64,000 nt of DNA from Hippasteria phrygiana (Eukaryota > Echinodermata > Asteroidea > Valvatida > Goniasteridae), in contig JAZGUH010000409.1 of the NCBI GenBank assembly GCA_037893225.1, positions 434,001 to 498,000 on the forward strand. The letters run 5' to 3'. Positions 42,301 to 57,300 of the stretch are shown piece after piece. The position numbers and the translations under genes are program-made. The notes under the pieces are model-generated. The model saw only the letters and a program-made list of their open reading frames with translations. It was not told the origin of the DNA and made no database searches. Positions within the stretch are counted from its first letter, which is position 1. Each line of letters begins with the position of its first letter.

Positions 42301-45300
42301 TCTGTTTTCATTTTGGAAATTCCCCACAAATGACATTCATAAACTTTCTTTTTCAGTGTCTTGGAAATTACTAAGTAATATGTAAATTCAGTTACGGGCA
42401 CTCGATTCCATAAACTGGAACCGGTTACTGACATTTACGGTCGGGTACTCAGGTACCCGGTTCAGATGCACAGCCCTAGTTGTCAGAAATTTTTAAAAGA
42501 ATGGCGGCCATCTTGAAAATAACAAATAGAAAGAGCCTTCTCCTTCCCTTTTTTTGTTTACTTGGCCTAATGAGTGAATTGTTCTAGAACACCCAAAGAA
42601 ATAATTGTCTGCCCTAAAAAATATACAAATAGGATAATATTTTTAATTGTTTTGTTGTTAACCCCTTGAGCACGTTATTTTACGGGAGATGTCGGGGTGT
42701 TGCAGCGGTTCTGGCAGCCAAGCGAACCGCTACAATGTGTTTGTGCAGTCAAGCATGACACACAATGATCCAACAATGGATTGAAACTGCACAAACAGCG
42801 GCCAATGGTGTCATCCGGCTAGGGCTGTCCCGAATATACCGAATGTTCGATATTCGATCGTCTAGCGAATATTCGAATACCATTTTGCCAGTTCGAATAT
42901 TCAAAAAGATATATATGCACGTACAGATACGACTCTGATGCTATTTTAATAGGAAAGTTACGGCGCTTAGCAGTGTCAAATGCCGCATTTTTGTCAATCG
43001 TAACTTTTTGTGGACGGAGGTTTATTGTTCCCGTCCGTAAAACCCTTGATACAACAGGGGCATGCAAAAATATGCTGTTCGAACGGTCCATAATATCAAT
43101 CGCCATGTTTTTTTTACCGGTGTGGCATGCACTGAAAAACTTGATCAGCTAGTATCGAATATTCGAATATTCGGTCAAACCAAGTTTTGAATATTCAAAT
43201 ACTAAATTATTTGAATACTAAATTATTCGAAAATGAACAGCCCTACATATACGGCCTGGTGGCACTGTTTTTTTTTGCGCCATATGGCGTCATCCGTACG
43301 CAAGGGGTTAAGATTGTCAGAAATGCCCATACACCTCTGTGGGTCCCCAGTTCCACTGTATCTCAAGAAACCTTTTTATCAAAACTAATTAGTCTGTTAT
43401 TATTGTGAAGACATTTTACTTGATATGTGTGGTAGTTGGGAGAATATTACCAAAGAATCGGATTGAATGGCAGGTGCACTCCAATCTCCCCCAATTTGAC
43501 CTCTGATGCACAGAGCGCACTTTTAGGGTCAAGGGTTAAAACCCTATGATGTTTTTGCTGTCTGGATTCAAAGCCATGTCAGTACCTTGTTGTGGTTGAT
43601 GGACTGTGGTGAGTGACAACCATACAGTATGCAGGGGCGGATCCAGGAATATTTGCAGGGCATGCAGGGGGGTTTCTGAAATTTGCCCAGAAAAGTGACT
43701 CCCAAAATGTCCCGTCTGCACAAAAAAAAAATACAAGCCGGGGAAGGGGGGGGGGGTGATGATGATATACTTTCTCACCATTGGTGGCGCCATTTAACCT
43801 CTGTTTTGTTCTCACCAATAGGCAAAATAAGACCTGTATTTGCAAGGCGTCGGCCCCTACAAGCAAAAGCAAAAAAAAAGAAAAAAGTATGGAACCCAGC
43901 TCTGATTAGACTGGATACCTGCCCTGTACAGATACATGTACCTGTAGAAGCACTGGTATTTCATCTTCCATCAGCTATCACACACGAGCATTTCTCATCT
44001 TTCTGATCCCTGTTCAGATCTCATTGGCTGTGGATATTGTGTGAATTCAGTCCCAACATGTACTTGATGCCTACATGTAGGGCTGCACTTGAATATTGCT
44101 ATTAAGCATTCAACAGTCCAACATTAAAAACGAACAATTATTTAATACTGTCTTTCCTCAGAGATTTCTTTGGGCTTTTTAGCTACAGGCTATGCTGCGG
44201 GATTGTTGCCTTTGAGAAATCATTGGTATATAATTACCAAAAGTATATCCATCAATACACGTGTACGTAATAATACAGTAGGCCATATTTTTTCACAATT
44301 AAGTTAAAGGTAACTGATTACTGAATTATTATGAAATACCTCACTACATGTACACTTTAAGTAAATAATAGTCCCAAGCATCCTGTTAAAAATCAGGGCA
44401 CCCGGTGGATTTTTAAAAATCAATTTCCAATGATGGTTGGCCGACCGTCGTTGAAAAAAGTTTTTTTTTCAAATATTACCTATAATTTTCCAACTTTAGT
44501 TTGACAGTTGGTTACATATCCATGAATGGGTGCAAGCCAGCTAGTCTAGTACCCGACCTGATAATTCCCCGACGTCTATTTGCTCTGTTTTTTCTGAAAG
44601 AGTCAGGGAACCCGACCACAGTGGGGCGTGTAGAAGTAAAAGGGGGATGTTACACTTTTTTTTAGTTTAGGACCAAATATAGCACCCATAGGGGTAATTT
44701 TGCCCCAGGAGTTGTTTTAGACATGTTTAGAGATCACCAGACTGTCCATTTTTGAGATATTAGATTTTGGAAATTTTTTTTTGTTGTTGTTGTAATTTTC
44801 ACTTTATTAATTAACCCTAACCTTCCCAAATCCTATAAAGTGTTCTTTGCTAAATGGAGAAATTTGCAGGATTGAGGGCATAAGAGGATTTTGCCTCTGG
44901 AAGAAAATGGAGGATCCAGGTCATCAGGCCCAATCTGATGCTGGTTGATTTCGGAGGATTGAGGTTACTAGGGTGTTTACGAAAACCCCTAGAGGATTTT
45001 GGAGGATTCATGCGATGGTCCCCATAAGAGGATTTTGGAGGATTCAGGTTACATGCAGCTTGAACACTTTGAAATCAGAGGATGTTGGCGGATTCAGGTT
45101 ACTTGGAGGAAAAATGGTGGAGGGAGTTAGGGTTAAAAAGTATATAGTGTAGTTATTCTGTTTTACTTTTCAAAAGTCAACTTAGCACAACACATGGAAG
45201 TTTCTTTATAGCTATGTGACCCGGCAACTTGTTCTTTGTACAAGTTTATTTTAACAGCCAAAAAGATTGATGGGTAAGTAGAACAAGGATGGGAAAGGAT

Positions 45301-48300
45301 CGCTGAGTTCTGCTTTGACTAGGATTGGAGCTTGGAGTTTAGAATGGAATAAGCTGGCAGCTCCGGCTAACCACACTGACCACACTGTAGGCCTAAGACC
45401 CTCAGTGGGTGGCTTTTGCTAGGGCAACCAGTGGGCATACCTTGTACATTGTACCACTGACCTGATCTAATCTTTAAGGGGCAGTGCACGGAAAGTGTCT
45501 AGTCACAATCTCCTCTGCTAGCCTATTAGGTTCCACACCAATACCGGTACTGTAAGCAACTAAAATAAATACAAATTTAAAAATTCAGGGCTATGTTCTT
45601 GGGAAGGTTGCCAGTGTCACCACTGACAGCCTGGGTAAGCACTTCTTGGGGCCACTCCTCCGTTGTCTCATGGAGCAGCTCACCACCTTGACACTACGGG
45701 CAGGGACGCAGATTGGCGATTCCCCTTTCAGTCAGGCGAATCTGGACTTAGTTTGATCCCTTTCAGCAATCTCATATGCCAGTAGCGCTTCTGCCCACCG
45801 AGGATTTCCATATGTTTGTGTCGCTTTCAGGTAGTTGCCGCCATATTTTTCCTTCAGGGCTTCCTCACTTCGCTGATGATGTTACATCCGAGCAGCCCAG
45901 TAGGTTGGGAATCTTTCCAAGACGTCTTGTAGACTAGAACTGCTACTCAGCTCAGTTGAACGTCTAGAACTTCCATCTCCAGCTCTGTGTAACCAGCGTA
46001 TGGCAGTTCCATCCCATTTGCCGCATACACTTTCAGCCATTTGGTGACATCTTGCACGGCAGGCTGTTGGGATGACAATCTGCTGAAGACAGTCTCTGGT
46101 AAAATGGTTACCTCGCTTCCGGTGTTGAGGCTGAAGCGAACTTCCTGTCCCAACACTGTGAGTGTAACTTCAGGGCTCTTTGAAACTGCTCTATGAAAGA
46201 CGTTACCTCTGCTCCAATTAGTCGAGCCAGCTAATCTTCCCTCCAACGCCTGGCTCGTTACTGTGAAGGGTTGGCGTATGGGAAATCCTTGTGTACCCAG
46301 CAGGAGGCATGGGCTGATGTAGGGGATGCTCTTCTCAGTCTTGGGGGTTGTAGGCAGTATCGGGTGATGTGGCCAACCTCAACTAATTGTTTTTAATAAT
46401 ATATTTTGAATTGGTCATTTCTTTTAATGAATACTGGCACATGACTTGAATCTCTTTGTTGAATGATGGGTTTGCTGCGGCTCTGAAAAGAGTCGTTTGG
46501 TTTTGAATAATTTGCAGTAGCATTCAGTTTCGCACGAAAGCAAATTGAAGCATGCAAGTCTTATTGTTCGCTTTTTTGTTCACGAGTTGACTCGGGTACG
46601 AGTTGACTTGGGTGTAACATTTGGGGTACGAATTCACAATCACGGTAAGGACACTACATGTAACTTTGATGATAAAATGTAACATAATTAATGTTCAACT
46701 TCAGAGGTCTAAGTGTCCCTGAATTTTTTTAAATCAGTAATGAGCACAAACATGACAAAGCCAAGATTGTAACCTTTTCTGTAAGGCGGTTACACTACAT
46801 GACCCCCCCAATTGTTTTTTTCTTGTGCAGTTTTTGTGCTAGATATTTTTGACAGCGTCGTCCCTTCATAGAAGAACCGCCCAAGTAAATCGCTTTGGAC
46901 AAAGCTTTACCCAAGAAGATAGTGGCACGTGCAGTGCAGTTGCCCAATCACAGGCTATTACGAACGTTGTGACATCTGGCCGGCCCCGAACAACAATAAG
47001 TCCACCTGAAGAATTAAGCCGTAGAAGACCAATGAGTTCAGTTCAGTTCAGTGAGTCCACCTTGCACATGTCGTCCAATCAGCACACGGCACTCGCTCCC
47101 TGTGTGCAGTGCACGTGCGGCTCTGTCAGGGCTCCTTCAAAATACCAATTAATGCTGTTGCGGATTAATCCTTGGTTAAGAGGTTTGGATTCTCGTTGTT
47201 GGCTGTGAACGTAACTTTAAACCCTCAACGTAGCCTTTCAAACACACAGCATCGGACTATACTGTTAATATTGTACCGGTAATTGCAGGCATCAGTTTCC
47301 CACTTCAGGGCAGAAGTTGCGAGCCGAAACTGCACATTTTTTAACAAAACATTCTTGTTGTTTTGGGCTACATTTTAAGATCTGACTACTTCATTAAAGC
47401 AAGTTTGATGTGTCGCAGTTTAATGCGATCTGTTTTGGAAAATGATCGCAGTTTAATGCGATCCGTTTTGGAAAATGCATCGCAAACGGTGCGTTAATGC
47501 GTCGCAAACTGCGATGCGATACCAAGAAAATTATGCCCTGCACAAAGTGTGTAAATACCGGCAATCACGGACCTCCTATTGTCCCTCTTTTGTTTATACT
47601 TTAACTTTTTCGGAAGGCCTCCCATATGTTTTGTACACGATTTTCAATCGTGGACGTTCAGTCAAAAGTGGACCCTCAGTCAAAAGTGGACCCTTTGTCT
47701 ACGCCCTAACCCTTTTGTCCTACATGTAGGTCCATGATTGCCGGTATATACATACTCACACAAGTGTGTAAACGCCTGCAATCGGGTACTGTAACTTTTT
47801 GGCAAGGGCCCTCATTGGTTTTGTACACGATTTTCAAACGGGACCTTTCTCAATCGGGGACCCTATTGTCCTCTATTGTTAAAAAGTCCCCTATTGAATG
47901 CAAAAACAAACTCACATGCACCCATGTGGGGTACCTCTATTGTAGACTTTACTTTCCTTCTTTTATTCTCCTTTGCCCCTATGGAAATCTCAAAACTCCA
48001 TAGTGTTAACTTTGTGGGGTACCTGGATTTCTAAAGACTCCCTCGTGGGGTACCATTGTCCCCATTGTTACCCTTTCTTCCTGGTACCCTGTAAGGAGAC
48101 TATTAAATGTAGGAACACCCATGTGTAAACACATTCAATCGTGGACCTTCTATTTTTCCTCCTATTATTTGTACTTTTACTTTTATGGAAGGACCCTCAT
48201 TGCATGGTTTTGTACACGATTTTCAACCATGGACCTTGACTCAACCGTGGACCCTATTGTCCTCTTTGTTAAAGGTCCACAGTTTGAATAGCTATACAAA

Positions 48301-51300
48301 CTCACACACACATTCTCAAAAATATATCCTTGTGGAGCCAAGTCATTGTTTTCTCCTTTGTTTCTTTTTATAACCTAACCCCATAGACTTTCTACACCTT
48401 TTTCCTTGGGACACATCACCCTCTTCAGAAATTCTCTGTGGGGACCTTTTTACTCTTTTGTCCTCCTATGTCCCCATGTCTCCACAGGGTACCCAGTATG
48501 GGCACATATATAGTTATATTTATATTTAATGTTTGTTTTTGTTTATCAATTTTGTCTTTCCAGCTTTCAGACACTGTCTATAGCATCATGAAAGATCACG
48601 ACCAAGCGTGTGTGGCACTAGGTGGGGACCACAGCCTCACGATAGGCTCACTGCATGGACACGCCCGGGCAGAACCTGATATGTGTGTGGTATGGGTTGA
48701 TGCACATGCAGACATCAACCTTCCTCAGTATTCACCATCAGGCAATCTCCATGGGATGGTGCTGTCGTTCCTCGTGCACGAGTTGAGGGACTACATGCCC
48801 ACTATACCGGGATTTGAATGGGTCAAACCGTTTATGTCAGTCAACGATATTGCCTATATTGGTATCCGAGACATGGATGAGTGCGAAAGGTAATAATAAT
48901 AATAATGTGCACATATCGGCTAAAGCCCATTTAACCCCTTGCGTACGGATGACGCAAATATGCGCAAAAAAAACAGTGCCACCAGGCCGGATGACGCAAT
49001 TGGCCGCTGTTTGTGCAGTTTTAATTATTGTTGGATTATTGTGTATATGTTACGCTTGACTGCACAAACACATTGTGGCCATTTCGCTTGGCTGTCAGAG
49101 CCGCCGCGGCACCCCGACGGCTTCCGTAAAATACCGTACTCAAGGGGTTAACACGAGTGCTGGAAACAAACATCTGTGATGGTTGGCGCCAGGTGTCTGA
49201 CGACGACACAGTCTGGTCTGTTTGCATCCGTAGGTCAAAGGCTACACGTGTTTCGCTAGTACTGCGATATTCTTTAAACGATAACATTTATAGGGTACCA
49301 GTGATATTCCCATACTGTAAAAATAATCCATAAAATAACAGGTTTCCCCTTAAAAAACAATAACTGTATTTTGGAGGAGGTATCGATCCCTGTCACGAAC
49401 TGCACGGCACAGAGATACACTTTCCCATGGCATCGATGCAATTTCATCGCACAGGAACCATGTTTCTAACAGTTGTAGGAAACGGGCTTAAAGATCATGG
49501 AGCTCAAGGCCCTATATTATTACCCCAGCTCATCACGCCTATCAGTCATTCCTGAAACCTCAGCTCCCTGGGGAGTATACTGGCTACAAGTTAAGTGCAC
49601 TGTCAACAAATAACTATCTCTGCCCTCAGAGGTTCCCATTTACTGTAGGGCGGAGAGAAGCAATTTGTGATAGTGTCTTGCTCAAGGACACAAGTACTAT
49701 GACCCCGCTGGACTCCAATCCAATAGGTAATATTTATAGGATCTTGAGTCCAGCGCACTAGTGGATATTGCATAGGCATAAATGACCTGTGTATAGACCC
49801 CCTACCCACATGACCGGTGCCAGAAACAATTCCATCACGTGGAGTGCCTTGAAGTGATTATTAAAGGCCTACATGTATCTTCATTTCAACCTGTGTTGAA
49901 ACCAACCCGGATCCACCCGGTTCAGCCCCTGACCGGAAATATGCAACGTTCACACTGTTCCTTTCGCAAACCGGCCGCTACGTGAGCCGTGTAGCATTCA
50001 ACCCGTTTATGGCCTACATGATTTTCGACACGGTTCATGCCGATAAATCTAATTTCAATCTGGGTTGAGATTATCAATCCTGGTCCCGACCAGGGTTGAA
50101 TTCGATCTGGCTGGAGCGTGCTACCTGGGTTGCTGTCGGGTTGAAATTTACAAGTGGGAAAAGGGTTGAAAAGGATGTTGGGGTGCAATCCGGGTCCAAC
50201 CCTGAGATTTTGGACAAAGATACTGACAATTTAGGAGACCGCCAGCATGGGGCAAGATAGCTCAATTGGTAGAGCGCCGGTACGGTAACCCGGAGGTCGC
50301 AGGTTCGAATCCCGCTCCTACCAGTTTTTTTGTTCACTTTGAAAATGTATTCAAATTCACCTAGTCAGTTTCCCTTGTGGATTGTTTGACGTATTTTAGT
50401 TTTAACGGATTTTGGATGTAAAATGATGGTACTGTGACCTACGTGTCCCTACCGGTAGTTTTCGTGTTTTAACCCCTTGAGTACGTTTTTTTACGGGAGA
50501 CGTCGGGGTGTCGCGGCGGTTTTGGCATGCAAACGAACCGTACAATGTGTTTGAAACTGGATTGAAATTGCACAAACGGCGGCAAATGGCGTCATGCGTC
50601 CTGGTGGCACTTTATTTTTCACGCCATATGGCGTCATCCGTACGCAAAGGGTTAACGTCAATCTAAACAAAGGATGTAAATTTGCATGTACTTTGTAAAA
50701 ATAATTATAACATATTTGAAATGCTGTTTATTTACAGAGAATCTACTGTTCTACAAAAATTCCATTTCGCAGCAAGCAATCAAAACTGAATTTGTGTTTA
50801 CAAAAGTTATGTTAAATTGTACCATAGTGTTTCCTTCCTCCATGTGTAGAGCAAGAGCAAACTGCGCATGCGTAAAAGCTACTTCACTACACAGTATCTA
50901 ATCGCATCGATACATTCACACTCGTGACTATAATCTCGGCGATCGTCGCACGGATGTCGCATTGCTGCGAAATTTTGGAGGTCTCGATCCCCGTCATGAT
51001 CACAAACAGCATGGGACCCATGCGATTTGGTGACAGGGATACACTTTCACACGGCACGGCCGGAATCCGTGCGTTTGTGACATCGGACCCATGTTTTCAC
51101 CGCTTGTGTGAAACGGGCTAGATGTACATGTATGTTGTGTCCTTGGTCAAGGCATCTACTTGTGCATCTCGCAACCAAGAGGTATAAATGAGTACCGGAA
51201 ATCTGTCATTAGAGAGGTTTCGTTAGCGCACAGTTAGAGAGACGACTACGTTTAGTTCCCGTAAACTCATCAGTTTTTGCGCTTGTTTGACGTTTTCCTC

Positions 51301-54300
51301 ACTCATTCTAAACGTGATCACCCTATCGATTGCATTGCGCGTAAGTAAGAAACAGATACAACCAATGAAAATTTTTTTACCAATGTTCGTCACATACCGT
51401 TTACAGCTAATCGTCGGCGTACGCACTAACCGTGCGTTAACGAAACCTCTCTATTCACTGGGAGTAACCTGCAATTTACTGGCATCCTGTCTAAAAAGGT
51501 ATTTTTATAAGTATTTTCCCTTGCCACATGCTAAGGGAAACGGCAAGTATCACCTGCCTGTTATACAGGGCTTCAAAACCGGCGCTTACTGTTTTCTTCA
51601 CATTTTCCTTTCTCACAGTTACATAACGAGGCAGAAGGGCATCACGTGTTTCACCATGCATGATGTGGAGAAGATTGGAGTAGCAGAGACATTAAGTCGC
51701 TGCCTGGACAAAATCAATCCCAAGTAAGAACTTCACATTTCTAATGAAATTGAAATTGAGCAACAGTATTATGATACGGCTTTGGTAATGATCCAAAAAA
51801 GTTATCAGTTTCAGTACCAGTTCTCGTGAAATCATGAAAAATATCAGAAATGCTTTAATCTTTAAGACAATTTTTGTCCGAAGACCTTCAAAAATGCTGT
51901 GGCTTATTCGATTCCAACAGTCAAAATGAGCACATGAAGGAATTGTGCACAAAATTCAGTGCTCAAACAAGAGTTTATCACAATTGTATTATGACTTGGA
52001 TGATCGGTTGAGTTCAAACTTTCATTATTTGTCACAAAAAGTACAAACACTGCCTGCAACTGTGTTGTCAGCTTTACCAATGCTACAATTTGGTAAAAAG
52101 CTGTAATTTCCTTTTCTTTCGTGTACACCAATGCCAGAGATTTAAAGTCATCATTTCTGGATAATCTGTCCCTGGCCTTGGGCTGTATATCTGCAAGATG
52201 CGAGTGCTGTATTAAGGATTGTTAGCACTGAACTCTTTTTGTAAAAAACACTGCAGACTAGGGACCATGGTCATTTTGCCTCTTGACCAGTGTCCCTGAG
52301 TGAGCTAGGCAGCAAGTTTAACCATCCAATATTATTATACATAAAATTTCATCAACGCAATACTGAAATAGTGCAGTATTGAAATGGAATACCGGCTTTT
52401 TGTCAGTACTTGGTATTCCAAAAGAGTAAGTTGGTTTTACATGTATTTGATATTGAACAAAAAATGTGAATACTCGGTAATAATAGAGAGGTTTCGTTAG
52501 CTCACGGTTAGCTCTAAATGGTACGCAGCGAAAATTGGTAAACAATGTTCGTTGGTTTTATCCGTTTGTTACTTACAATGTACATTTATTGCACCCGCTA
52601 TCCGTGGAAACAAGGTGATTACGTTTAGGATGAGTGAGGAAAACGTCAAACAAGCGCAAAAACTGATGAGGTCACGGGAACTAAACTTAGTCGTTTCTCT
52701 AACCGTGCGCTAACGAAACCTCTCTATTGAAAAACGACCCACCCCTTTCATGGACAGCTTTAAAAATCTGATTTTCAAAGTTTGTACAAAATGTATTTCG
52801 TTTAAGTGAAGCAGAAAAACCAAAAACTTCCTTTTTCAGGTCGGGTCACAAATATTTTAATACAATAACATTTTTCTCATGAATGTTACTTTTAACAATA
52901 TTTGTATGCATTATATTTGCTTGAAGGGGTAACCGTCCAGTCCATTTAAGCTTTGACATTGACTCCTTTGACCCACACGTGGCCCCCAGTACTGGAACAC
53001 CATGTAAGTTAACACTTGAGTATTAACTTCATAAACTAGGGTAACTAGGTGAAATCATGGAATGCATTTCTCTGCTTATTCATCACTGACTTCCATTGTT
53101 GTGAAAATAGTATGTAAAAACCTTGTTGGGACAGCTTTATGAAATCAATTTCCAATTGTTAGCTTGGCTTGGGCATCATAATGGTTAGGTTAGGTTGTAA
53201 GTTAAATTATTATTATTCAGTGTTTCCTTCAGTAAGAGTCCAGTGGATTGAGAAAGGACATTCTGGAAAATTCAAGTTTGCAGGACGGTTCAACTGACAA
53301 CTGATCAACGAGTGTTTGTGGTGAAGAAATTACAGGAGACAAGAAGCTATCAAGCTACTTCGGGGTGCATTTATAGAAGTCCTCCCTCAGAGGGTCCTTC
53401 ACCCAAGAAAACGATTTGGGCAAATGTGGCGCTCTCAATAAAAAAGTCTCTCATCGCAAAAATTGATTTCTAGATTTATATACCATTGGAAAGAACAGAT
53501 CGTAAGCTTAAAAATGTGAAAGAATGATTAAAATCGGAGCAGTTTTAACAAAGTTAGTATAATTTTAGTTTTATTAGATGATGCAGCACTATTGTAGAAA
53601 TCATTTTATTGTACTAAAATAAAAAAATAGAAAACAAAAACACAGTAAACATATTTTATTAAATGAAAACACATTTTATTTCAGATAAACTAACATTTTA
53701 ATTTAACAATTTAACAATTTTTTTTATGTATATCCCCGAATTGGAGTCTCAATTTTCCTTAAGCCGAAGTCGACGACGAAGCGAGTTTAAAAAAGGCCCT
53801 GTGCATTATAACATAAGAATTGAAACATCGGTCTTATCTGTTTGGTTCGGGTCTAGAATTCTTTTCCGCTGATTGCTGACAACGTCAAAACCAAATTGCA
53901 TTATGTAAAACGTTCCGGTTCCGGGATAGTATTTTGTGCGCTACAGGGCGGAGTCCGTGATGTGACACGGTGTATGTTTATGCACAATAAGTGGCCGATG
54001 TACGCGTACATGTACATTGTACATGTGTATGCGAAGTAACGTGAACATAAATTTTGTACCGTAAGTCATTGCAAATATTTTTTGTAAAAGTTTTCAGATT
54101 GTTATTGGGACTCAAGTCTTAAAAGCCTTCTCTCAAGTCGAGTTGAGTATTCTGGTGAGAAACTAGAGTTGAGTCAAGTCATTTACTCACAGTGACTCAA
54201 GTCGAGTCATTTACCCGTCGGGACTTGAGTACAGTCGAGTCGCCAAAAATTGTGACTCAAGTCGTACTCAAGTCGAGTCATTGACTCTGGAGGCTAGCCC

Positions 54301-57300
54301 ACTATATTGGACTTGGTCTTCATAATGTTATAGGGTCAACATAGGCATGGCGTATCCAGTGGGGGTTCGGCCATTATGTGTTTAACAAGGACATTATAAG
54401 GATCATCAGAAATTTTTAATTAGAAGTTTGTAAGGATGAGTGTGAGACGCAAATATGTCTTCTTCTACAAACACAACCTCTTATGCATCAGTTTGCACTG
54501 GTGTTGGATATCTCCATCTTATGTTATTACAGTGTCACTTTTTGTACAGAGGGTGGCCAAGCTGCCAAAGTTAATTCTGCTTTTAAGTGGTCTAACAAAG
54601 ATCAAGAGATTGTCATAGTTATTTTCAGGGGAGATGAACCAGTCTTTACAATGTCAGTAATAACTAAGGAGGGGCGTGACTGCTGTTGACGGACTGAGCT
54701 GAAGGCTTCTTATGAAAAAAAAAAGCATCTCCTGTAAAAAGGACAAAATGCAAAGCTTTTTCACCCCACTTTTGCTTCAGTTTGCACAGTACAAAACGTA
54801 TGCATGCACAACAGCCTTATGCGGGCTTATGCACAAACAGGAGAGTGATTTATACATGTGCATTAGCATTGTCTAACATTAAATTTTTTCCAACATTAAA
54901 TTAACATTTATTCACGTGGGTATAACGCTTTCTCTATTGCGTATCGGCTGAGAACAACTGGTTTTTGATGCACTGTGTTTAAGCAACCAAGCCATGCTTA
55001 ACAAAGGTTTAAACACCCCCACATGACACAATCTCCTCCAGTATTAATATCTGAAACTGTTTCAGGCATTTATGAATAAATTTGTCTAGCTTGTTTATCC
55101 AGACAGAGACCCCGTTCCCACTAGATCCACCAATTGGGGGATCTGATCCACCTTTTGCCAAATTGCCGGATCAGATCCCCCAATTGGTGGATCAGATCCT
55201 GCAATTGTGTTAGTGGGAACGCTAACCGTTATGAGGTGGATCAGGATCTGATCCACCTTTCTTGATCCACCTAAAGACCAGGATACAGATCCCCCAATTG
55301 GTGGATCAGATCCTGCAATTGGTGGATCACGATCAAGTGGGAACGCAAAAGGTGGATCTGATCCGGCAATTTGACCTGTCAACATCCGGCTGGTGCACGA
55401 GTGGCGCGAAAAGTTTGCGGTCTGATGAACGAAGAAATACGTTTAGGCGTGTAGCTCATGTGAAAATTTCCCACGTGCACGACATGCACAATAAACAACT
55501 ACTGAACTACGGGCTGTATACAAAATGTGTCACCACGCGTGCGCGATGCAAGCGTGCATGCATGGTGCATGCATCCATTCAGCGTACATGTGTATTCCTT
55601 TCGTTCCGTACTGGAAAGTCGTCCGCTTCTAAACCTTTTTCATTCGTGTATTTTAACTTATTTTTCCATCCACAAATAATTCCGTGTTAGTGCAGCGTGT
55701 CATAGAACAACAACCGTAGCAAAGTTTGAAGAAAATACGTTTTACGATCCGATTCGTGCCAGTACTTATAATATTACGATTAAGTTTGGACTGCTCTCCG
55801 CATCCATGGGCAAAATCAGACCGAGAAGCATTTGGATTTCTTCCTCCATGTTGAAACTTCGAACATCAAAACATCGCACATGTATTTGACCCGTCCCAGC
55901 ATGCAACGCAGCCACACAGCGCGCGCTCAGCAAGCAAGCGCATGCGTAATACCGAGCTCAGTGACCTTTCGGACTCGACACTTCCGTTCGAAAAGGTGGA
56001 TCAAGCATAAGTGGGAACGCGACTTGCGGTTTCGTTGCGGTTAGACAACGGTCACACCAAAATGCCGGATCTTGATCCACCTTTTCCCAATTCGAGTGGG
56101 AACGCGGTCAGAGTGATAGCCATGGAAGATCAACACCAAAGTGTGAAATAAGGGCACAGGCAGCCTTAAATTGACTCAGACTTGTCTTGTTACCATAGGG
56201 GCATGGAGTTTGATTTTGGAATGATTTCATTTTGTAATTTGTCTTACAGGTTTTGGTGGTCTAACGTACAGGGAAGGATTATACATTGCTGAAGAACTAG
56301 GAACAACAGGTGAGTTGTAATGTTACTTGTTCTTAGGGTATGGAACAGGAAGGTTAAATCCTTGGCAGATAATTTGTATATGATTGCTTTTTTAAGTTGA
56401 TATTAAAAACCTGTGGACCCAGACAGAAAAGACTATAATACTATTGTTGTTGATAATTTTACAGCTCTTATTTTTTTTGGGGGGGGGGGTGTGGGTTAGG
56501 GTGGATATTGTCAAACTGCAGAAGCATGTGATGGCGGAATGTTTGTATTACACAAAGCTGGGACACTCTGGCGTGGTTGTGGAAAAGTTACATTTCGTGG
56601 AAACACAACTCCTAATAAATATCTTGATGTAATTTTGGATCAAAATTGAACATTTTTAAAGCCAAGTTATGGCCACTGAAAACAAGCACTTGGTTTTATC
56701 TTGAAAATTTAATTTCATTATTAAATTTGTTTCTCTACTATGCCCCCCACCAAAAATAAATAATTAGATGTACCACTCACTATGTCTTGTACATGGCCAG
56801 TAGAGACCAAAAGTGAAATTTGGTCTTGAAAATGAGTGTACTTTCATATTTGCTGATCTAAATTCCCAACATTCCAGGCCCCTAGGGTGTATGCAGTTTG
56901 AATTGTTTTATTGTTAAACTGACAGTGATCGGGGATCACTGTCCCTTTGAAGTCTTATTGCTGCGTCATTCCTCCAGAGTGCAAGTTACTCTGCAACACA
57001 TTTGGAGTATTAAAGTCTGGAGAGGGCACTATATGTTGTATCAGTTACAGAATTAATCCTTGGTGTCGGTGACGATTTGGAGAGGATTCCTTGCATGGGT
57101 GACGATCCCGGGTTGGGGGAGGGGAGACATGTCCCCCACCCTAACCCCCCCCCCCCCAATGTTTTTGGGGAGGGGACGGCTATGGCAGCGTCCCCCCAAT
57201 AATTTCCCCATGATATACATTTAATGGGTCATTGGCACCAGTACATTTTCATGCACCAGTATATATATATGCACCAGAATACACAAAGATCAGCACACAT

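Noticed and set aside
46849..47208. 119-residue plus-strand ORF in arginase intron 3
   Set aside because: No domain, no splice context, Ser/Thr-rich composition typical of a chance frame.
50244..50322. tRNA gene
   Set aside because: A and B boxes are present, but the acceptor stems do not pair, the T stem has a mismatch, and the same head with body sequence recurs at 11395, 11971 and 29975, so it is a SINE.
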